From DASRYH01 sp035687245 (GTDB taxonomy: Bacteria; Actinomycetota; Coriobacteriia; Anaerosomatales; PHET01), in the NCBI GenBank assembly GCA_035687245.1, contig DASRYH010000017.1:1-52001 (forward strand): 52,001 bases of DNA. The letters are read 5' to 3'. Within the stretch, counting starts at the first letter, position 1, and every line of letters starts with the position of its first letter. The translations under genes and the position numbers were made by a program. The notes beneath the pieces were generated by a model. That model ran no database searches. It had not been told where the DNA came from and saw nothing but the letters and a program-made list of their open reading frames with translations. Below, one piece after another: positions 16,123-25,008 of the stretch.

Positions 16123-17217
16123 CTATGCGTCTTTCTGCTGCGGATCGAGCGCAGAGGCCATGCGGCGTGACACCGCTCGAACAGCGGTGAGGGCGCGACC
16201 GCGCAGTCCGTTGTCGATGAATGTCGTGAGCGAGACCTCACCGCTCGCCCAGTCGTACTTGTAGGGCTCGCCGCCCCAGCAGAAGTCGTAGATCGCCACT
16301 CCGCTGGCGAAGCACGACTCGATTGCGAAGCGCTGCAAGATCGAGCCGGGAGAGAACTTGGACGATTCGGCATCGAACCCGCCCGTGAGGTTGTAGAGGC
16401 GGTCGTCGCGCATCGCGTGCAGGGACGCTGCAGGAATGTGATCTGACCAGGCGATTCGCAGCAGCCGGCTGTCGGGAAGTGTCATCGCCTGAAGCAAGCG
16501 GAAGCGCACTTGATGCTCGTGGAACAGCGCCGTGCGGGCGGTCATGCGATTGAAGCGCACACGCTGGTAGCGAACGAGGGCCTCCATCGTCTCCTCGATG
16601 CGAGGATCGCCCGGCTCAAGAATCTCGAGCTCGGCGCCGTGCTCTCGCTCCATCTTGCGCAGTTTGCGGTCGAGGTTGCCGCTGAGCGCGTGCTTGCGCC
16701 CAGACATGTAGTCCTCGAACTGGCCCTCGACCTTCAGGAAGGGGGCAGCGGAGACCTTGAGCACGCGAAGTCGCTTTGCGAGTGGGGCGTAGGCGAGAGC
16801 ATCGGCTCGAAGGTTCGTCAGATAGAGAGTGGCGAGCCTTTCGGCACTCGTCAGTAGCGTCAACGCGCGCTCTACGAAGGCGTCGATCTGCTCCGCGTTG
16901 CCGTCCGGGCAGAAGAGTATGTCGCCGTAGTCGAGGATCTCTGGGCCGCTGAGCCACGTGATCGCCGGCATGCCGCGGATGACGCGAAAGGACGCAGGGA
17001 AGATGCCCACAAGCCTCTCGCCGTCGCGGGCCGTAACGATCAAAGGCCGCACGCCTTCGGCAGCACCGACCTCGCGTTGCCACAAAGTGACGTATGCGTG
17101 GGTCTGGAAGGGGTGAGATGCACATGCGTTCTCAAGATCGATCCACTCGCGCTCGAGTGAGGCGAGGGCATCAGGCCCCCTCTCCAGCGAGTAGGTGAAC
17201 CTGTCGGCGCCGCTCAC
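16123..17217 (-). CDS. FemAB/CelD-like GNAT acyltransferase (copy B)
   Basis: A 364-residue protein of the CelD/BcsL Acetyltransf_6 group, with WIDLENACASHPFQTHAYV near the N-terminus and the typical C-terminal WSDHIPAASLHAMRDDRLY and SPGSILQRFAIESCFASG. The layout is the same as copy A although sequence similarity is only moderate. GTG at 17217 overlaps the stop codon of the deacetylase gene by 4 bp (GTGA), which decides the start; translation is likely coupled. It probably modifies the same polymer as the deacetylase. Confidence 0.75.
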   Translation of the reverse strand: MSGADRFTYSLERGPDALASLEREWIDLENACASHPFQTHAYVTLWQREVGAAEGVRPLIVTARDGERLVGIFPASFRVIRGMPAITWLSGPEILDYGDILFCPDGNAEQIDAFVERALTLLTSAERLATLYLTNLRADALAYAPLAKRLRVLKVSAAPFLKVEGQFEDYMSGRKHALSGNLDRKLRKMEREHGAELEILEPGDPRIEETMEALVRYQRVRFNRMTARTALFHEHQVRFRLLQAMTLPDSRLLRIAWSDHIPAASLHAMRDDRLYNLTGGFDAESSKFSPGSILQRFAIESCFASGVAIYDFCWGGEPYKYDWASGEVSLTTFIDNGLRGRALTAVRAVSRRMASALDPQQKDA

Positions 17218-18035
17218 TCGCGCTCCTTGGCGGACTCGTCGACCGCTTCGGCCATCGCCGGATCCCACGAGTCGATGCCGAAAGCCCGCCCCGCGACGGC
17301 GTGGTCGGGAAGGGGCAGGACGTCGCGACGGAAGCGGCCGGGGATCAGCGAGACGATCGCTCCGCGCACGCCGAAGTAGTGGTCAGAGAGGAACAAGCGC
17401 ATGAGAGCGGGTGACTCGGTGAGGTTGAAGAGGCGCCGGCGCAGCTCGTAGCGGTCGTGACCGCCCTTCTTGATCATGAACGCGGCTTCAAAGCCCGCTT
17501 CACGGACGAGATCCTTGGCTTCGTCGGAGCGACGACCGTATGGGTAGGCGAATGTGCGTGGCGAGAAGCCGTGACGCGCGAAGAGCTTGGCCGCGCCGTC
17601 GAGCTCGGCCCTGATGACGTCGCGGTCGGTGGTGGTGAGCGGCTGGTGGCTGAGCGTGTGCGAGCCGATGTCGATGCCGCGCGAGGCCGATTCGACAAGC
17701 TCTTCCCAGGTTAGGAAGGGGTAGCCTTCGCCGGTCAAGCCCGCATAGCCGGCAATCATGAAGAGCGTGGCGGGAGCGCCGAACTCCTCGAGCACGGGCA
17801 GTGCGGTGTCCATCAGCGAGCTGCCGCCGTCATCGAAGGTGATGACGATGTCGCGCGAGGTGTGCGCGGAGCCGTCAAGGAACTCGGCCATGCTTCTGAA
17901 GGAGTAGCCCCAACGCCGCATGAGTTCGAGCTGGGTCCTGAAGCGTTCGCGGGCGAGGCCTTTGTCGCCGCCGGTGAGCGACGCGAGATCGTGATACAGG
18001 AGGAACTTGGTCCGTGCAGTCTCGAGCGGCTCCAC
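17214..18035 (-). CDS. NodB-fold polysaccharide deacetylase
   Basis: A 273-residue CE4-type deacetylase. Motif 1 is TFDDG (66-70) and motif 2 is SHTLSH (125-130), providing the catalytic aspartate and metal ligands; YPYGRRSDEA is the motif 3 region. It removes N- or O-acetyl groups from glycans. No signal peptide is visible, so it may act in the cytoplasm on lipid-linked intermediates or be exported in another way. GTG at 18035 is preceded by GCGAGGG. It is coupled to acyltransferase copy B and divergent from the GT4 gene. Confidence 0.87.
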   Translation of the reverse strand: MEPLETARTKFLLYHDLASLTGGDKGLARERFRTQLELMRRWGYSFRSMAEFLDGSAHTSRDIVITFDDGGSSLMDTALPVLEEFGAPATLFMIAGYAGLTGEGYPFLTWEELVESASRGIDIGSHTLSHQPLTTTDRDVIRAELDGAAKLFARHGFSPRTFAYPYGRRSDEAKDLVREAGFEAAFMIKKGGHDRYELRRRLFNLTESPALMRLFLSDHYFGVRGAIVSLIPGRFRRDVLPLPDHAVAGRAFGIDSWDPAMAEAVDESAKERE

Positions 18036-18083
18036 CGACCCTCGCTTCCGTGTCGCACAGTCGGACGTGACAGGGGCTCAGGC

Positions 18084-18089
18084 TACAAT
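18084..18089 (+). promoter_or_regulatory. -10 box TACAAT before the GT4-flippase genes
   Basis: TACAAT sits 47 bp before the TTG start, in the sequence GGCTACAATTGGCG. It resembles the -10 regions of purC and purL in this window. No clear -35 is seen. Confidence 0.4.
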
Positions 18090-18135
18090 TGGCGAGTCGG
18101 GTACGCGACATCGAAGCACCTGCTGAGGAGACCCA

Positions 18136-19272
18136 TTGCGCATTGTATACCTCGCCAACTCGGCCTGGCCGAGCCTGAGGGGCGCCGAGCGGCTGATGTT
18201 CGCGCTCGCCGAACATGCGCGAGTCCGAGGCGATGAAGTGACCGTGATTGCGCCCGGAGTCTCCGCGATCCATGCGGCGTGCACGGTGCGAGGTACTCCC
18301 TGCGAGGCGGCGTCTTTCCGCGCTTCGCTCGGCGACACCGCGCGGCTCCGGGCGCTGCTTCGCGAGATACGCCCCGACATCGTGCACGGCATGAGCATCT
18401 TCCCCGTTGCGTACGTGCGCGAACTAGGACTCGTGCCAGACGAGGACAAGGTCGCCTTCTTCGCCGAAGCGACCATCGACCCGACCTCGCTACTTCCCGT
18501 TTCGACGCCCGGGCCCAAACGGCTGGGGCTCTTCGTGCGTAACGCCATCTCACGCTTCGAGGCACCCAAGCTCGACGCGATCTTCGTACCGTCGACAGCT
18601 GTACGCGAGGGTCTCGAGCGTGTGGGCATCAGGAGCCGTGTGCTCATCAACTCCGGGATGATCGTGCCCGAAGCGCTCGCTGCGGCGGCAGCCACTCCGT
18701 TCGACTATCCCGCAGACGGTTTTCGCATCGGCTACGCCGGCTTCCTTGAGCGGCTCAAGGGCATCGATGTGCTCATCCGTGCGTTTGCCGCCATCGCAGG
18801 CGACCACCCCGAGGCCGAGCTGTTCGTAGCGGGTCGGGGAGGGGAACTCGACTCGCTGGTGGAGCTCGCGGGCTCGCTTGGCGTTGGCGAGCGCGTACAC
18901 ATGTTGGGTTTCGTCGACCCGGTCGCCGCCTTCACAGGCGGGCTCGACCTGTTCGTGTCGGCCTCGCGATCCGAGTCTCTGGGCCGCAGCGTGCTCGAGG
19001 CAATGGCCCTGGGTGTACCCGTCGTCTCGACCATCAGTGGCGGTCAGGCTGACTACATTACTCACGAGAAGACCGGGCTGGCTGTGGCGCCCGACGACGT
19101 AGAGGGGCTTGCTTCGGCGATTCAGCGGATGATTGAAGATGACGCACTGCGCGGCTCGCTTGCAGCGGCCGGCAAGGCGGTGGCGACGGCAGCGCCGTTC
19201 CTCGAGTCCGCAGCGGTGGAGACGGTATTTGCGACCTATGCCGCGACGCTCGACGCTCGCGAGAACGGGTAG
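18136..19272 (+). CDS. GT4 family glycosyltransferase
   Basis: A 378-residue GT-B enzyme. The N-terminal domain starts with RIVYLANSAWPSLRGAERL, and the C-terminal nucleotide-sugar domain shows IGYAGFLERLKGIDVLIRAF, VHMLGFVDP and SRSESLGRSVLEAMALGVPV, which includes the EX7E-type motif. It adds a sugar to a lipid-linked acceptor in the cytoplasm. The start is a TTG with GAGGAG five bases upstream. It is followed after 8 bp by the flippase gene. Confidence 0.88.
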   Translation: MRIVYLANSAWPSLRGAERLMFALAEHARVRGDEVTVIAPGVSAIHAACTVRGTPCEAASFRASLGDTARLRALLREIRPDIVHGMSIFPVAYVRELGLVPDEDKVAFFAEATIDPTSLLPVSTPGPKRLGLFVRNAISRFEAPKLDAIFVPSTAVREGLERVGIRSRVLINSGMIVPEALAAAAATPFDYPADGFRIGYAGFLERLKGIDVLIRAFAAIAGDHPEAELFVAGRGGELDSLVELAGSLGVGERVHMLGFVDPVAAFTGGLDLFVSASRSESLGRSVLEAMALGVPVVSTISGGQADYITHEKTGLAVAPDDVEGLASAIQRMIEDDALRGSLAAAGKAVATAAPFLESAAVETVFATYAATLDARENG

Positions 19273-19280
19273 GTCGCGAC

Positions 19281-20729
19281 GTGCCGAACCGCACGAGTGT
19301 CGCCAGAGGAACCCTGCTGGGCATCACGGCTCAGGCGTGGCAGATGGCCACCGCCTTCATCCTCTACCACTACCTCTCCAAGCAGCTCGGCCCGCACGGC
19401 TTCGGCACGTGGCGCGTCACGCTGTCGGTCCTCAACTACTTCGAGGTGCTCGTTTACACCGGTGTCGTGCAGGTCGCGTCCAAGCACTTGGCCGAAGACC
19501 CGTCGCGCCGGCCCGTCATCGAGCGCGGTGCCTGGCTCGCTCAAGGCGTGCTGGCGGCGACTCTGTTCGCGCTGCTCGAGCTCTTCGCGGGTGTGATCGC
19601 GGGCGCCCTCAACACGCCGAATCTCGAGCCGCTCATCCGCATCGCCGCGCTCGACCTGCCGTTCGTGGCCATCATGATGCTGGCCAGCAACCTTCGGCTG
19701 GGGCAACACCACTTCACGCGCCAAGCCGCCAGCATGATGGTCTACTCGACCACCAAGTTCCTCGCGATCTGCTTCCTGGTGTGGCGGGGTCTGTCGGTGC
19801 CCGGCGCGCTCATGGGCAACGTCGTCGCGTCGATTGTGGGCTTCGGCGTGATGTTCATGCCGTGGAAGAAGGCAGCGGTCAAGGTCAGCGACGCCGCCGC
19901 CGAGGCCAAGGGCATGGGCATCAAGGGCGTGCCCTTCTTCGTTCAGAGCCTGATGTCGGGCGTGAACACTGAGAGCCCGCTGTGGTTCGTGCAGGCATTC
20001 ACGGGCAGCGCCACGGCGGGTCTGTATAGCTCGGCGACGGTACTGGCCGAGATCCCCGACTTCCTCTTCGCAGGTCTGAATCGTGTGCTCTTCCCGTCGA
20101 TCGCTCGTGCCGGCGCTGAAAACGACGAACCGCTCGTAGCGCGCTACGTCACGCAAGGCGTGCGGCTCGCGCTGCTGGTCACGGTGTTGGGAGTGGCCGT
20201 CATCGCCGCAACGGGCCGACAGGCGCTCACATTCGTCTACACGCCCGCGTTCGCCGCGGCCGCTCCCACGCTCACGATTCTCATGTTCGCTGCGGTGGGC
20301 CACAACATCCGCTCCACCTGCTCCGAGGTCATGATGGCGCGTGGCCAGCGAAAGGAAGCGCTCGGCATCGTGGGCGTACTGACGGTCATTCAGGTTGTTG
20401 CGTTGGCGATCGTGACGCCGATCTACGGCCGCGTGGGTGCCGCGTGCGTAGCCGCTGCAGGCGCGCTGGTAGGCGGCGGCGTCTCGGTCTGGATCCTGCG
20501 ATCGCTCGTGGGTCGACGCGTGCTGTGGACTCTCGCCCGGGCAAGCGTCTCGGCCGCAGCAGTGGGCATCGCCCTGCGGTTCGTCCGGCCGGCCGGCCTG
20601 TGGCTGATCCCTGCCTACACAGCGGGCGCCGCACTCTACGCGCTGCTGCTGTTCGCGACGCGCGAGATCGATGACGACGACAAAACGTCGATCTCCAACG
20701 TGCTTCGCCGAAAGGCCGCGACCAGCTAG
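19281..20729 (+). CDS. Wzx-like polysaccharide flippase (MATE/MOP superfamily)
   Basis: A 482-residue membrane protein with about 12-14 hydrophobic helices and the polysaccharide-synthesis/MVF layout (FGTWRVTLSVLNYFEVLVYT early, ASNLRLGQHHFTRQAASMMV mid, ATVLAEIPDFLFAGLNRVLF later). It should move lipid-linked oligosaccharides across the cytoplasmic membrane. GTG start eight bp after the GT4 stop indicates an operon. No Wzy polymerase is recognisable next to it. The 3' neighbour is convergent. Confidence 0.85.
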   Translation: MPNRTSVARGTLLGITAQAWQMATAFILYHYLSKQLGPHGFGTWRVTLSVLNYFEVLVYTGVVQVASKHLAEDPSRRPVIERGAWLAQGVLAATLFALLELFAGVIAGALNTPNLEPLIRIAALDLPFVAIMMLASNLRLGQHHFTRQAASMMVYSTTKFLAICFLVWRGLSVPGALMGNVVASIVGFGVMFMPWKKAAVKVSDAAAEAKGMGIKGVPFFVQSLMSGVNTESPLWFVQAFTGSATAGLYSSATVLAEIPDFLFAGLNRVLFPSIARAGAENDEPLVARYVTQGVRLALLVTVLGVAVIAATGRQALTFVYTPAFAAAAPTLTILMFAAVGHNIRSTCSEVMMARGQRKEALGIVGVLTVIQVVALAIVTPIYGRVGAACVAAAGALVGGGVSVWILRSLVGRRVLWTLARASVSAAAVGIALRFVRPAGLWLIPAYTAGAALYALLLFATREIDDDDKTSISNVLRRKAATS

Positions 20730-20743
20730 GATCCTGCGAGCCA

Positions 20744-21673
20744 CTACGCGCTTTCGAAGCCACGTCCCAGTGTCGAGCCCGGCGTCGGTGCAGGCGGTGG
20801 CGTCGGCGAGAGCGATTCGGCGACGAAGCCGAAGTACTGCCACGCGAGGTTGACCACCAGCAGCGGCGCGACCAGCAGGATCTTGGCCGAGCGCGCATTC
20901 GCCTTCAGGATCTTGCCGAAGCTGCCCAAGCGCTGCCCCACGTAGCCGCCGATCGCGACGCGGCGCGCGAACTCCCGCTTGGCGCGCCCGCGCCGAAACG
21001 ACCATCGCACGAACTCCCCGATGCTCGTGCGCGCCGGGTGCTCGAGGACTGCCTCGGGCGCGAACATGATGCGTTTGCCCGCAACGTTCAGGCGGTGGCT
21101 GAGCTCGGTATCTTCACCGCCGTGCCACATCGACTCGTCGTAGCCGCCCATCTCGCGCAGCACGGACAGCCGGATCGCCGAATTGCCGGAGGGCAGGTTC
21201 TCTGTGGTGCCGTCGGCGCGCACCACGAACATCGTCGCGTAGCCTGCGTTCCCGCCGGCCGGGAAGCCGAGCGCCGAGATCGAGTCGCCCACGAAACCGG
21301 CGGGAGGGATGCGCAGTACGCCGGCCACCGCCGCAGCCGCAGGGTCCTCAAGAGCCGCGAGTAGCGACTCGAGCCAACCGGGTTGCGGCATGCAGTCGTC
21401 GTCGGCCCACACGAGGATCTCGCCCCGCGCCGCGTCGATGACGCGGTTGCGGTTGTAGCCTAGGCCGTGGCGCTCGGGAACGTCGATCCATCGGGCAGCA
21501 CCGTCGGCACATTCGGCGGGCTTGCTGACCTGCGACGATTCGATTGCGACCACCACTTCACCCTCACCTTGCGGCACGAGGGAGAGCAGGTGGGCCACGA
21601 GCCGTTCAAGCTCGGGAATACGACGGCGGGCGATGATGCCGAAGGTTATGCGGGCGACGCTTACTTCACTCAT
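20744..21673 (-). CDS. GT2 family glycosyltransferase
   Basis: A 309-residue GT-A enzyme. ITFGIIARRRIPELERLVAH, the GLGYNRNRVIDAARGEILVW segment and the metal site ADDDC are visible, followed by NSAIRLSVLREMGGYDESMW and GGEDTELSHRL (the ED acceptor motif). A hydrophobic stretch near residues 265-285 may anchor it to the membrane. It probably adds one sugar in EPS repeat synthesis. A single gene on the minus strand, convergent with the flippase gene. Confidence 0.85.
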   Translation of the reverse strand: MSEVSVARITFGIIARRRIPELERLVAHLLSLVPQGEGEVVVAIESSQVSKPAECADGAARWIDVPERHGLGYNRNRVIDAARGEILVWADDDCMPQPGWLESLLAALEDPAAAAVAGVLRIPPAGFVGDSISALGFPAGGNAGYATMFVVRADGTTENLPSGNSAIRLSVLREMGGYDESMWHGGEDTELSHRLNVAGKRIMFAPEAVLEHPARTSIGEFVRWSFRRGRAKREFARRVAIGGYVGQRLGSFGKILKANARSAKILLVAPLLVVNLAWQYFGFVAESLSPTPPPAPTPGSTLGRGFESA

Positions 21674-21772
21674 ACTTGCATACTAGCGGTACGAGGAGCT
21701 CCACACATATCGCAGCCATAATCCCAGCTCAGGGGGCTTCTGCCTTGTGGCGGAAACGCCGATACCTCATTC

Positions 21773-23455
21773 ATGAGTGACAGAACTCACAACAGATGGT
21801 CGGCGAGCGTCATGGCCGAGCGGGGCACGCACGCCCTGCTTGTGCCTGGCAAGCGCCTGCGCGCTCTCGTAGCGCTTCTCGCAATCACCATCGTTGGGGC
21901 TGCGCTGAGGCTGTGGACGGTCACGAGCCGCGGGCTGTGGCTCGACGAGGCGAGCCAGATCGGCCAGTTCAATGGCACCGTGTGGGACACGATCGTCAGC
22001 CAGGTGGGCGGCACGCACCCGCCGCTCTACCACATATGCATGCACTTCTGGACGCACTGGTTCGGCACGTCGGAGTTCGCGCTGCGTAGCATGTCGCTGT
22101 GCGTCGGCGTCGTCTCGATTCCCGTCGCATACTGGGCGGCCACCACCATCTACGACCGGCGCGTCGGCCTGCTGACGGCAACGGTTGTTGCCTTCTCGCC
22201 GTACCACATCTGGTACTCGCAGGAAGCGCGCATGTACTCGATGATGTTCCTCTTCGGCTTGCTGTCGCTGGGGACGTTCGTGATCGCGCTTCGCGAGAAC
22301 ACCTTCAAACGCTGGCTCATCTACGGCATCGTCACGCTCTTCGGACTCTTCACGCAGTACTTCTTCCTGCTGCTTCTGGGCGGCCAGTTCCTCTACTACT
22401 TCTTCGTGGAGTTCTGGGGACGCTTGCGCCGGATGCGCGCCGAACGCCGAAGCCTGGTGCTGTGGCGCAAACCGCTGCTCGTATTCCAGGATGTCCCGAC
22501 GCTCGCGCCGTGGCTGATCACCTACGGGATATTGGCCGCGTGCGTGATCCTGTGGATGGACTGGGCGGTCTTCTTCCCGGCGGCCGGAGAGGCGAGGCTC
22601 GTCTCCTCGCTTACGCACACGGGCCTGGGCTACGGCGCACCGCCGCCTTCCTTGGCGCCGCGCTTCAACGACATCGGCATGACGCTCGTCGAGGTGATTT
22701 CGGGCTTCCACGCGCCGTGGATGGTCTACGCGCTGGTGGCGATGTGGCCGCTGCTCATCTACGCCGCGCTGCTTGCGCTCGGCAAGGGCAGGGCGATGCG
22801 ACCGGAGTCGTCGTTCCTGCTCTTCTCGATGATCAGCGGCACTCTCGTCATCTGGTCGCTCGGCCAATGGCAGGGTGTGGTGCTGCTCTCGCGCTACCTG
22901 ATGGCGATGTCGACGGCTGGCGCGATACTCGTCGGCGTCATGCTCGACTCGCTCAAGCCTAAGCACCGCTACGCGCTACTCGCAGTCGCACTCGTGATTG
23001 CGGTGGCGGCCTGGTTCAACCAGTCCACCGACGGCCAGTCGATGGGCCGCTACCAGAACCGCGAGGCTTTCACCTACGTCGCGAAGAACTACCAGCCCGG
23101 CGACGTCGTCCTCTACGAGCCCTTCTACATCGACGACCTCGCCAACTACTACCTGCCGAAGGACATCTCCTCGAGCGGCCTGCCCATGTTCAGCTCCACG
23201 GGGGTCTTCCGAGACACCTCAGAGATGATGGGCCAGGACCTCGACCGCATCGTCGGCCCTGCGCGGCGTGTGTGGGTCGTTCGCGGCTTCCAGAACGTCG
23301 ACGACATCAAAGCCAACGCGCGCAAGGTGTCGGACTGGTTCGCGAGCAACGGCTACCGCCGGGCGGAGTACATTCAGCTCAACAAGGTCGAGATCCTGCG
23401 GTTCGAGGGTGACGGCTCCCGCAAGTCACCGTTTACGGCGGTGGGCCAGCAGTGA
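21773..23455 (+). CDS. GT39/ArnT-like membrane glycosyltransferase (1)
   Basis: A 560-residue protein with about 11 membrane helices. The first extracytoplasmic loop has SRGLWLDEASQIG and GGTHPPLYHICMHFW, the catalytic D-E and HPPLY signatures of GT-C PMT/ArnT enzymes, which transfer sugars from polyprenyl phosphate outside the membrane. The C-terminal 150 residues form a soluble domain. The start is uncertain: ATG 21773 and ATG 21812 both lack a good ribosome site. The gene overlaps the next by 4 bp (GTGA). A paralogue lies at 28.0 kb. Confidence 0.85.
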   Translation: MSDRTHNRWSASVMAERGTHALLVPGKRLRALVALLAITIVGAALRLWTVTSRGLWLDEASQIGQFNGTVWDTIVSQVGGTHPPLYHICMHFWTHWFGTSEFALRSMSLCVGVVSIPVAYWAATTIYDRRVGLLTATVVAFSPYHIWYSQEARMYSMMFLFGLLSLGTFVIALRENTFKRWLIYGIVTLFGLFTQYFFLLLLGGQFLYYFFVEFWGRLRRMRAERRSLVLWRKPLLVFQDVPTLAPWLITYGILAACVILWMDWAVFFPAAGEARLVSSLTHTGLGYGAPPPSLAPRFNDIGMTLVEVISGFHAPWMVYALVAMWPLLIYAALLALGKGRAMRPESSFLLFSMISGTLVIWSLGQWQGVVLLSRYLMAMSTAGAILVGVMLDSLKPKHRYALLAVALVIAVAAWFNQSTDGQSMGRYQNREAFTYVAKNYQPGDVVLYEPFYIDDLANYYLPKDISSSGLPMFSSTGVFRDTSEMMGQDLDRIVGPARRVWVVRGFQNVDDIKANARKVSDWFASNGYRRAEYIQLNKVEILRFEGDGSRKSPFTAVGQQ

Positions 23456-25008
23456 CTCGGCCAGCCTCCATACGCCGCAAGCGCTATCTGCGCCTCACCC
23501 GAGTGCTGGTGTTGCTGTCGGCACTTTCGGCAGCCATCTACCTCAAGTGGTTGATGTTTGACGCCGTGCCGGAGAACCACGTGCTCTTCGTGCTGCTTGT
23601 CTCGGCAGAGGTCTTCAACCTCGCCCAGGCGGCTGGCTTCTGGTACACGGTCTACAGCCAGGAGTGGCCCGAGCCCCCGATGCCCGACTTCGCCACGACG
23701 CATGAGACCATCGACGTCTTCATCACGGTGTGCGGCGAGCCCCCTGAGATCGTGGAGGAGACGGTGCGCGCGGCCATGCGCATTCGCCATCCTCGCAAGA
23801 CGGTGTGGATACTCGACGATGGGCAGTCGCTTGAGATCGAAGCGGTAGCGGCGTTCAACGGCGCGCGCTATCTCACGCGCTCGGACCGCACCGGCGCCAA
23901 GGCGGGCAACGTGAACAACGCCCTGCGCCGAACGACCGGCGACTTCGTGGTCATCCTAGACGCCGACCACTCACCGCGCCCCGAGTTCCTCGAGCGCACG
24001 ATGGGCGCGTTCCGCGATCCCGCCATCGGCTTCGTACAGACGCCGCAGTCCTACCGCAACCGCCACGAGAACCGCGTGGCTGGCGGAGCGCACGACCAGC
24101 TCATGATCTTCTACGGGCCAATCCTGCGCGGCCGCAACCCGCGCGACGCCGTTTTCTCGTGTGGCACCAACGTGGTCTTCCGCCGAGACGCCTTCGACGT
24201 CGTCAACGGCATGCCCGAAGACTCCATCACCGAGGACCTACGCATCGCGCTCCTGCTGCTGCGCGAAGGCTACCGTTCCGTCTACGTGCCCGAGGTGCTC
24301 GCCGAAGGCATCGGCCCGGTGGACGTTCCCGGCTACTTCAGCCAGCAGTCTCGCTGGGCGCGAGGCGGTCTCGAGATCCTGTTCAAGCGCCGCCCGTTCT
24401 TCAGCGGCATGCGCCCGTCCACCGTTATCGAGTACATCCTGAGCTTCATGTACTGGTTCACGGGTTGGGCGTACGGAATCTACCTCGTGCTGCCGATGGC
24501 CTACCTGATGTTCGGCCAGCGCCCGGTCCAGGTGCCCAACCAGTACCCGGTCTACTTCCTGCCCTACCTGGCCATCACTCTCGTGACGATGGCGTATGCC
24601 ACCGAGTTCCGCATCAACTTCAGAGCGATCTGGTTCACGCTCGGCTCGTTCCCGGTGCACATCGGCGCGTTCCTCAGCGCCATCTTCGGCAAGCGGGCGA
24701 AGTTCGTCGTGACCGCCAAGAGCGGTGCGCAGCGCGCGGTGAGACCAGTCGCGGTCCACCTGCTCATCATCGTGATACTCGCGTTCGCCATCATGGTCGG
24801 GCTGCTTCGCGAGGGCTTCACGCCTTCGGCGACCAACAACGTGGCCTTCGCGCTCGGCCACATCCTCATCCTGCAAGGATTCGCGCGCTATGCTCTGTTC
24901 CCGGAAAAGGAGCCGGAGCCCGAGCCGAAGAGGCCCGGCGACCTGCTCCCGCCGGAGCCTGTGCTGGCGACGAGGTATATGCCGTCTTGGGAGGTCGAGG
25001 GCGAGTGA
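23452..25008 (+). CDS. Cellulose-synthase-like processive GT2 (BcsA-like, no PilZ)
   Basis: A 518-residue membrane GT2. Two N-terminal helices, then the catalytic domain with DD (122-123), DAD (170-172), TED (260-262) and QQSRW (298-302), the full processive synthase set, followed by four or more helices. Members make beta-linked homopolymers such as cellulose, glucomannan or hyaluronan-like chains and thread them across the membrane. The PilZ c-di-GMP domain of BcsA is absent; the protein ends in a Pro/Glu-rich tail. The gene overlaps both neighbours by 4 bp, coupling it to a GT39-like enzyme and to a GH26 lipoprotein, an arrangement comparable to bcsA with its hydrolase bcsZ. Confidence 0.88.
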   Translation: MTRPASIRRKRYLRLTRVLVLLSALSAAIYLKWLMFDAVPENHVLFVLLVSAEVFNLAQAAGFWYTVYSQEWPEPPMPDFATTHETIDVFITVCGEPPEIVEETVRAAMRIRHPRKTVWILDDGQSLEIEAVAAFNGARYLTRSDRTGAKAGNVNNALRRTTGDFVVILDADHSPRPEFLERTMGAFRDPAIGFVQTPQSYRNRHENRVAGGAHDQLMIFYGPILRGRNPRDAVFSCGTNVVFRRDAFDVVNGMPEDSITEDLRIALLLLREGYRSVYVPEVLAEGIGPVDVPGYFSQQSRWARGGLEILFKRRPFFSGMRPSTVIEYILSFMYWFTGWAYGIYLVLPMAYLMFGQRPVQVPNQYPVYFLPYLAITLVTMAYATEFRINFRAIWFTLGSFPVHIGAFLSAIFGKRAKFVVTAKSGAQRAVRPVAVHLLIIVILAFAIMVGLLREGFTPSATNNVAFALGHILILQGFARYALFPEKEPEPEPKRPGDLLPPEPVLATRYMPSWEVEGE

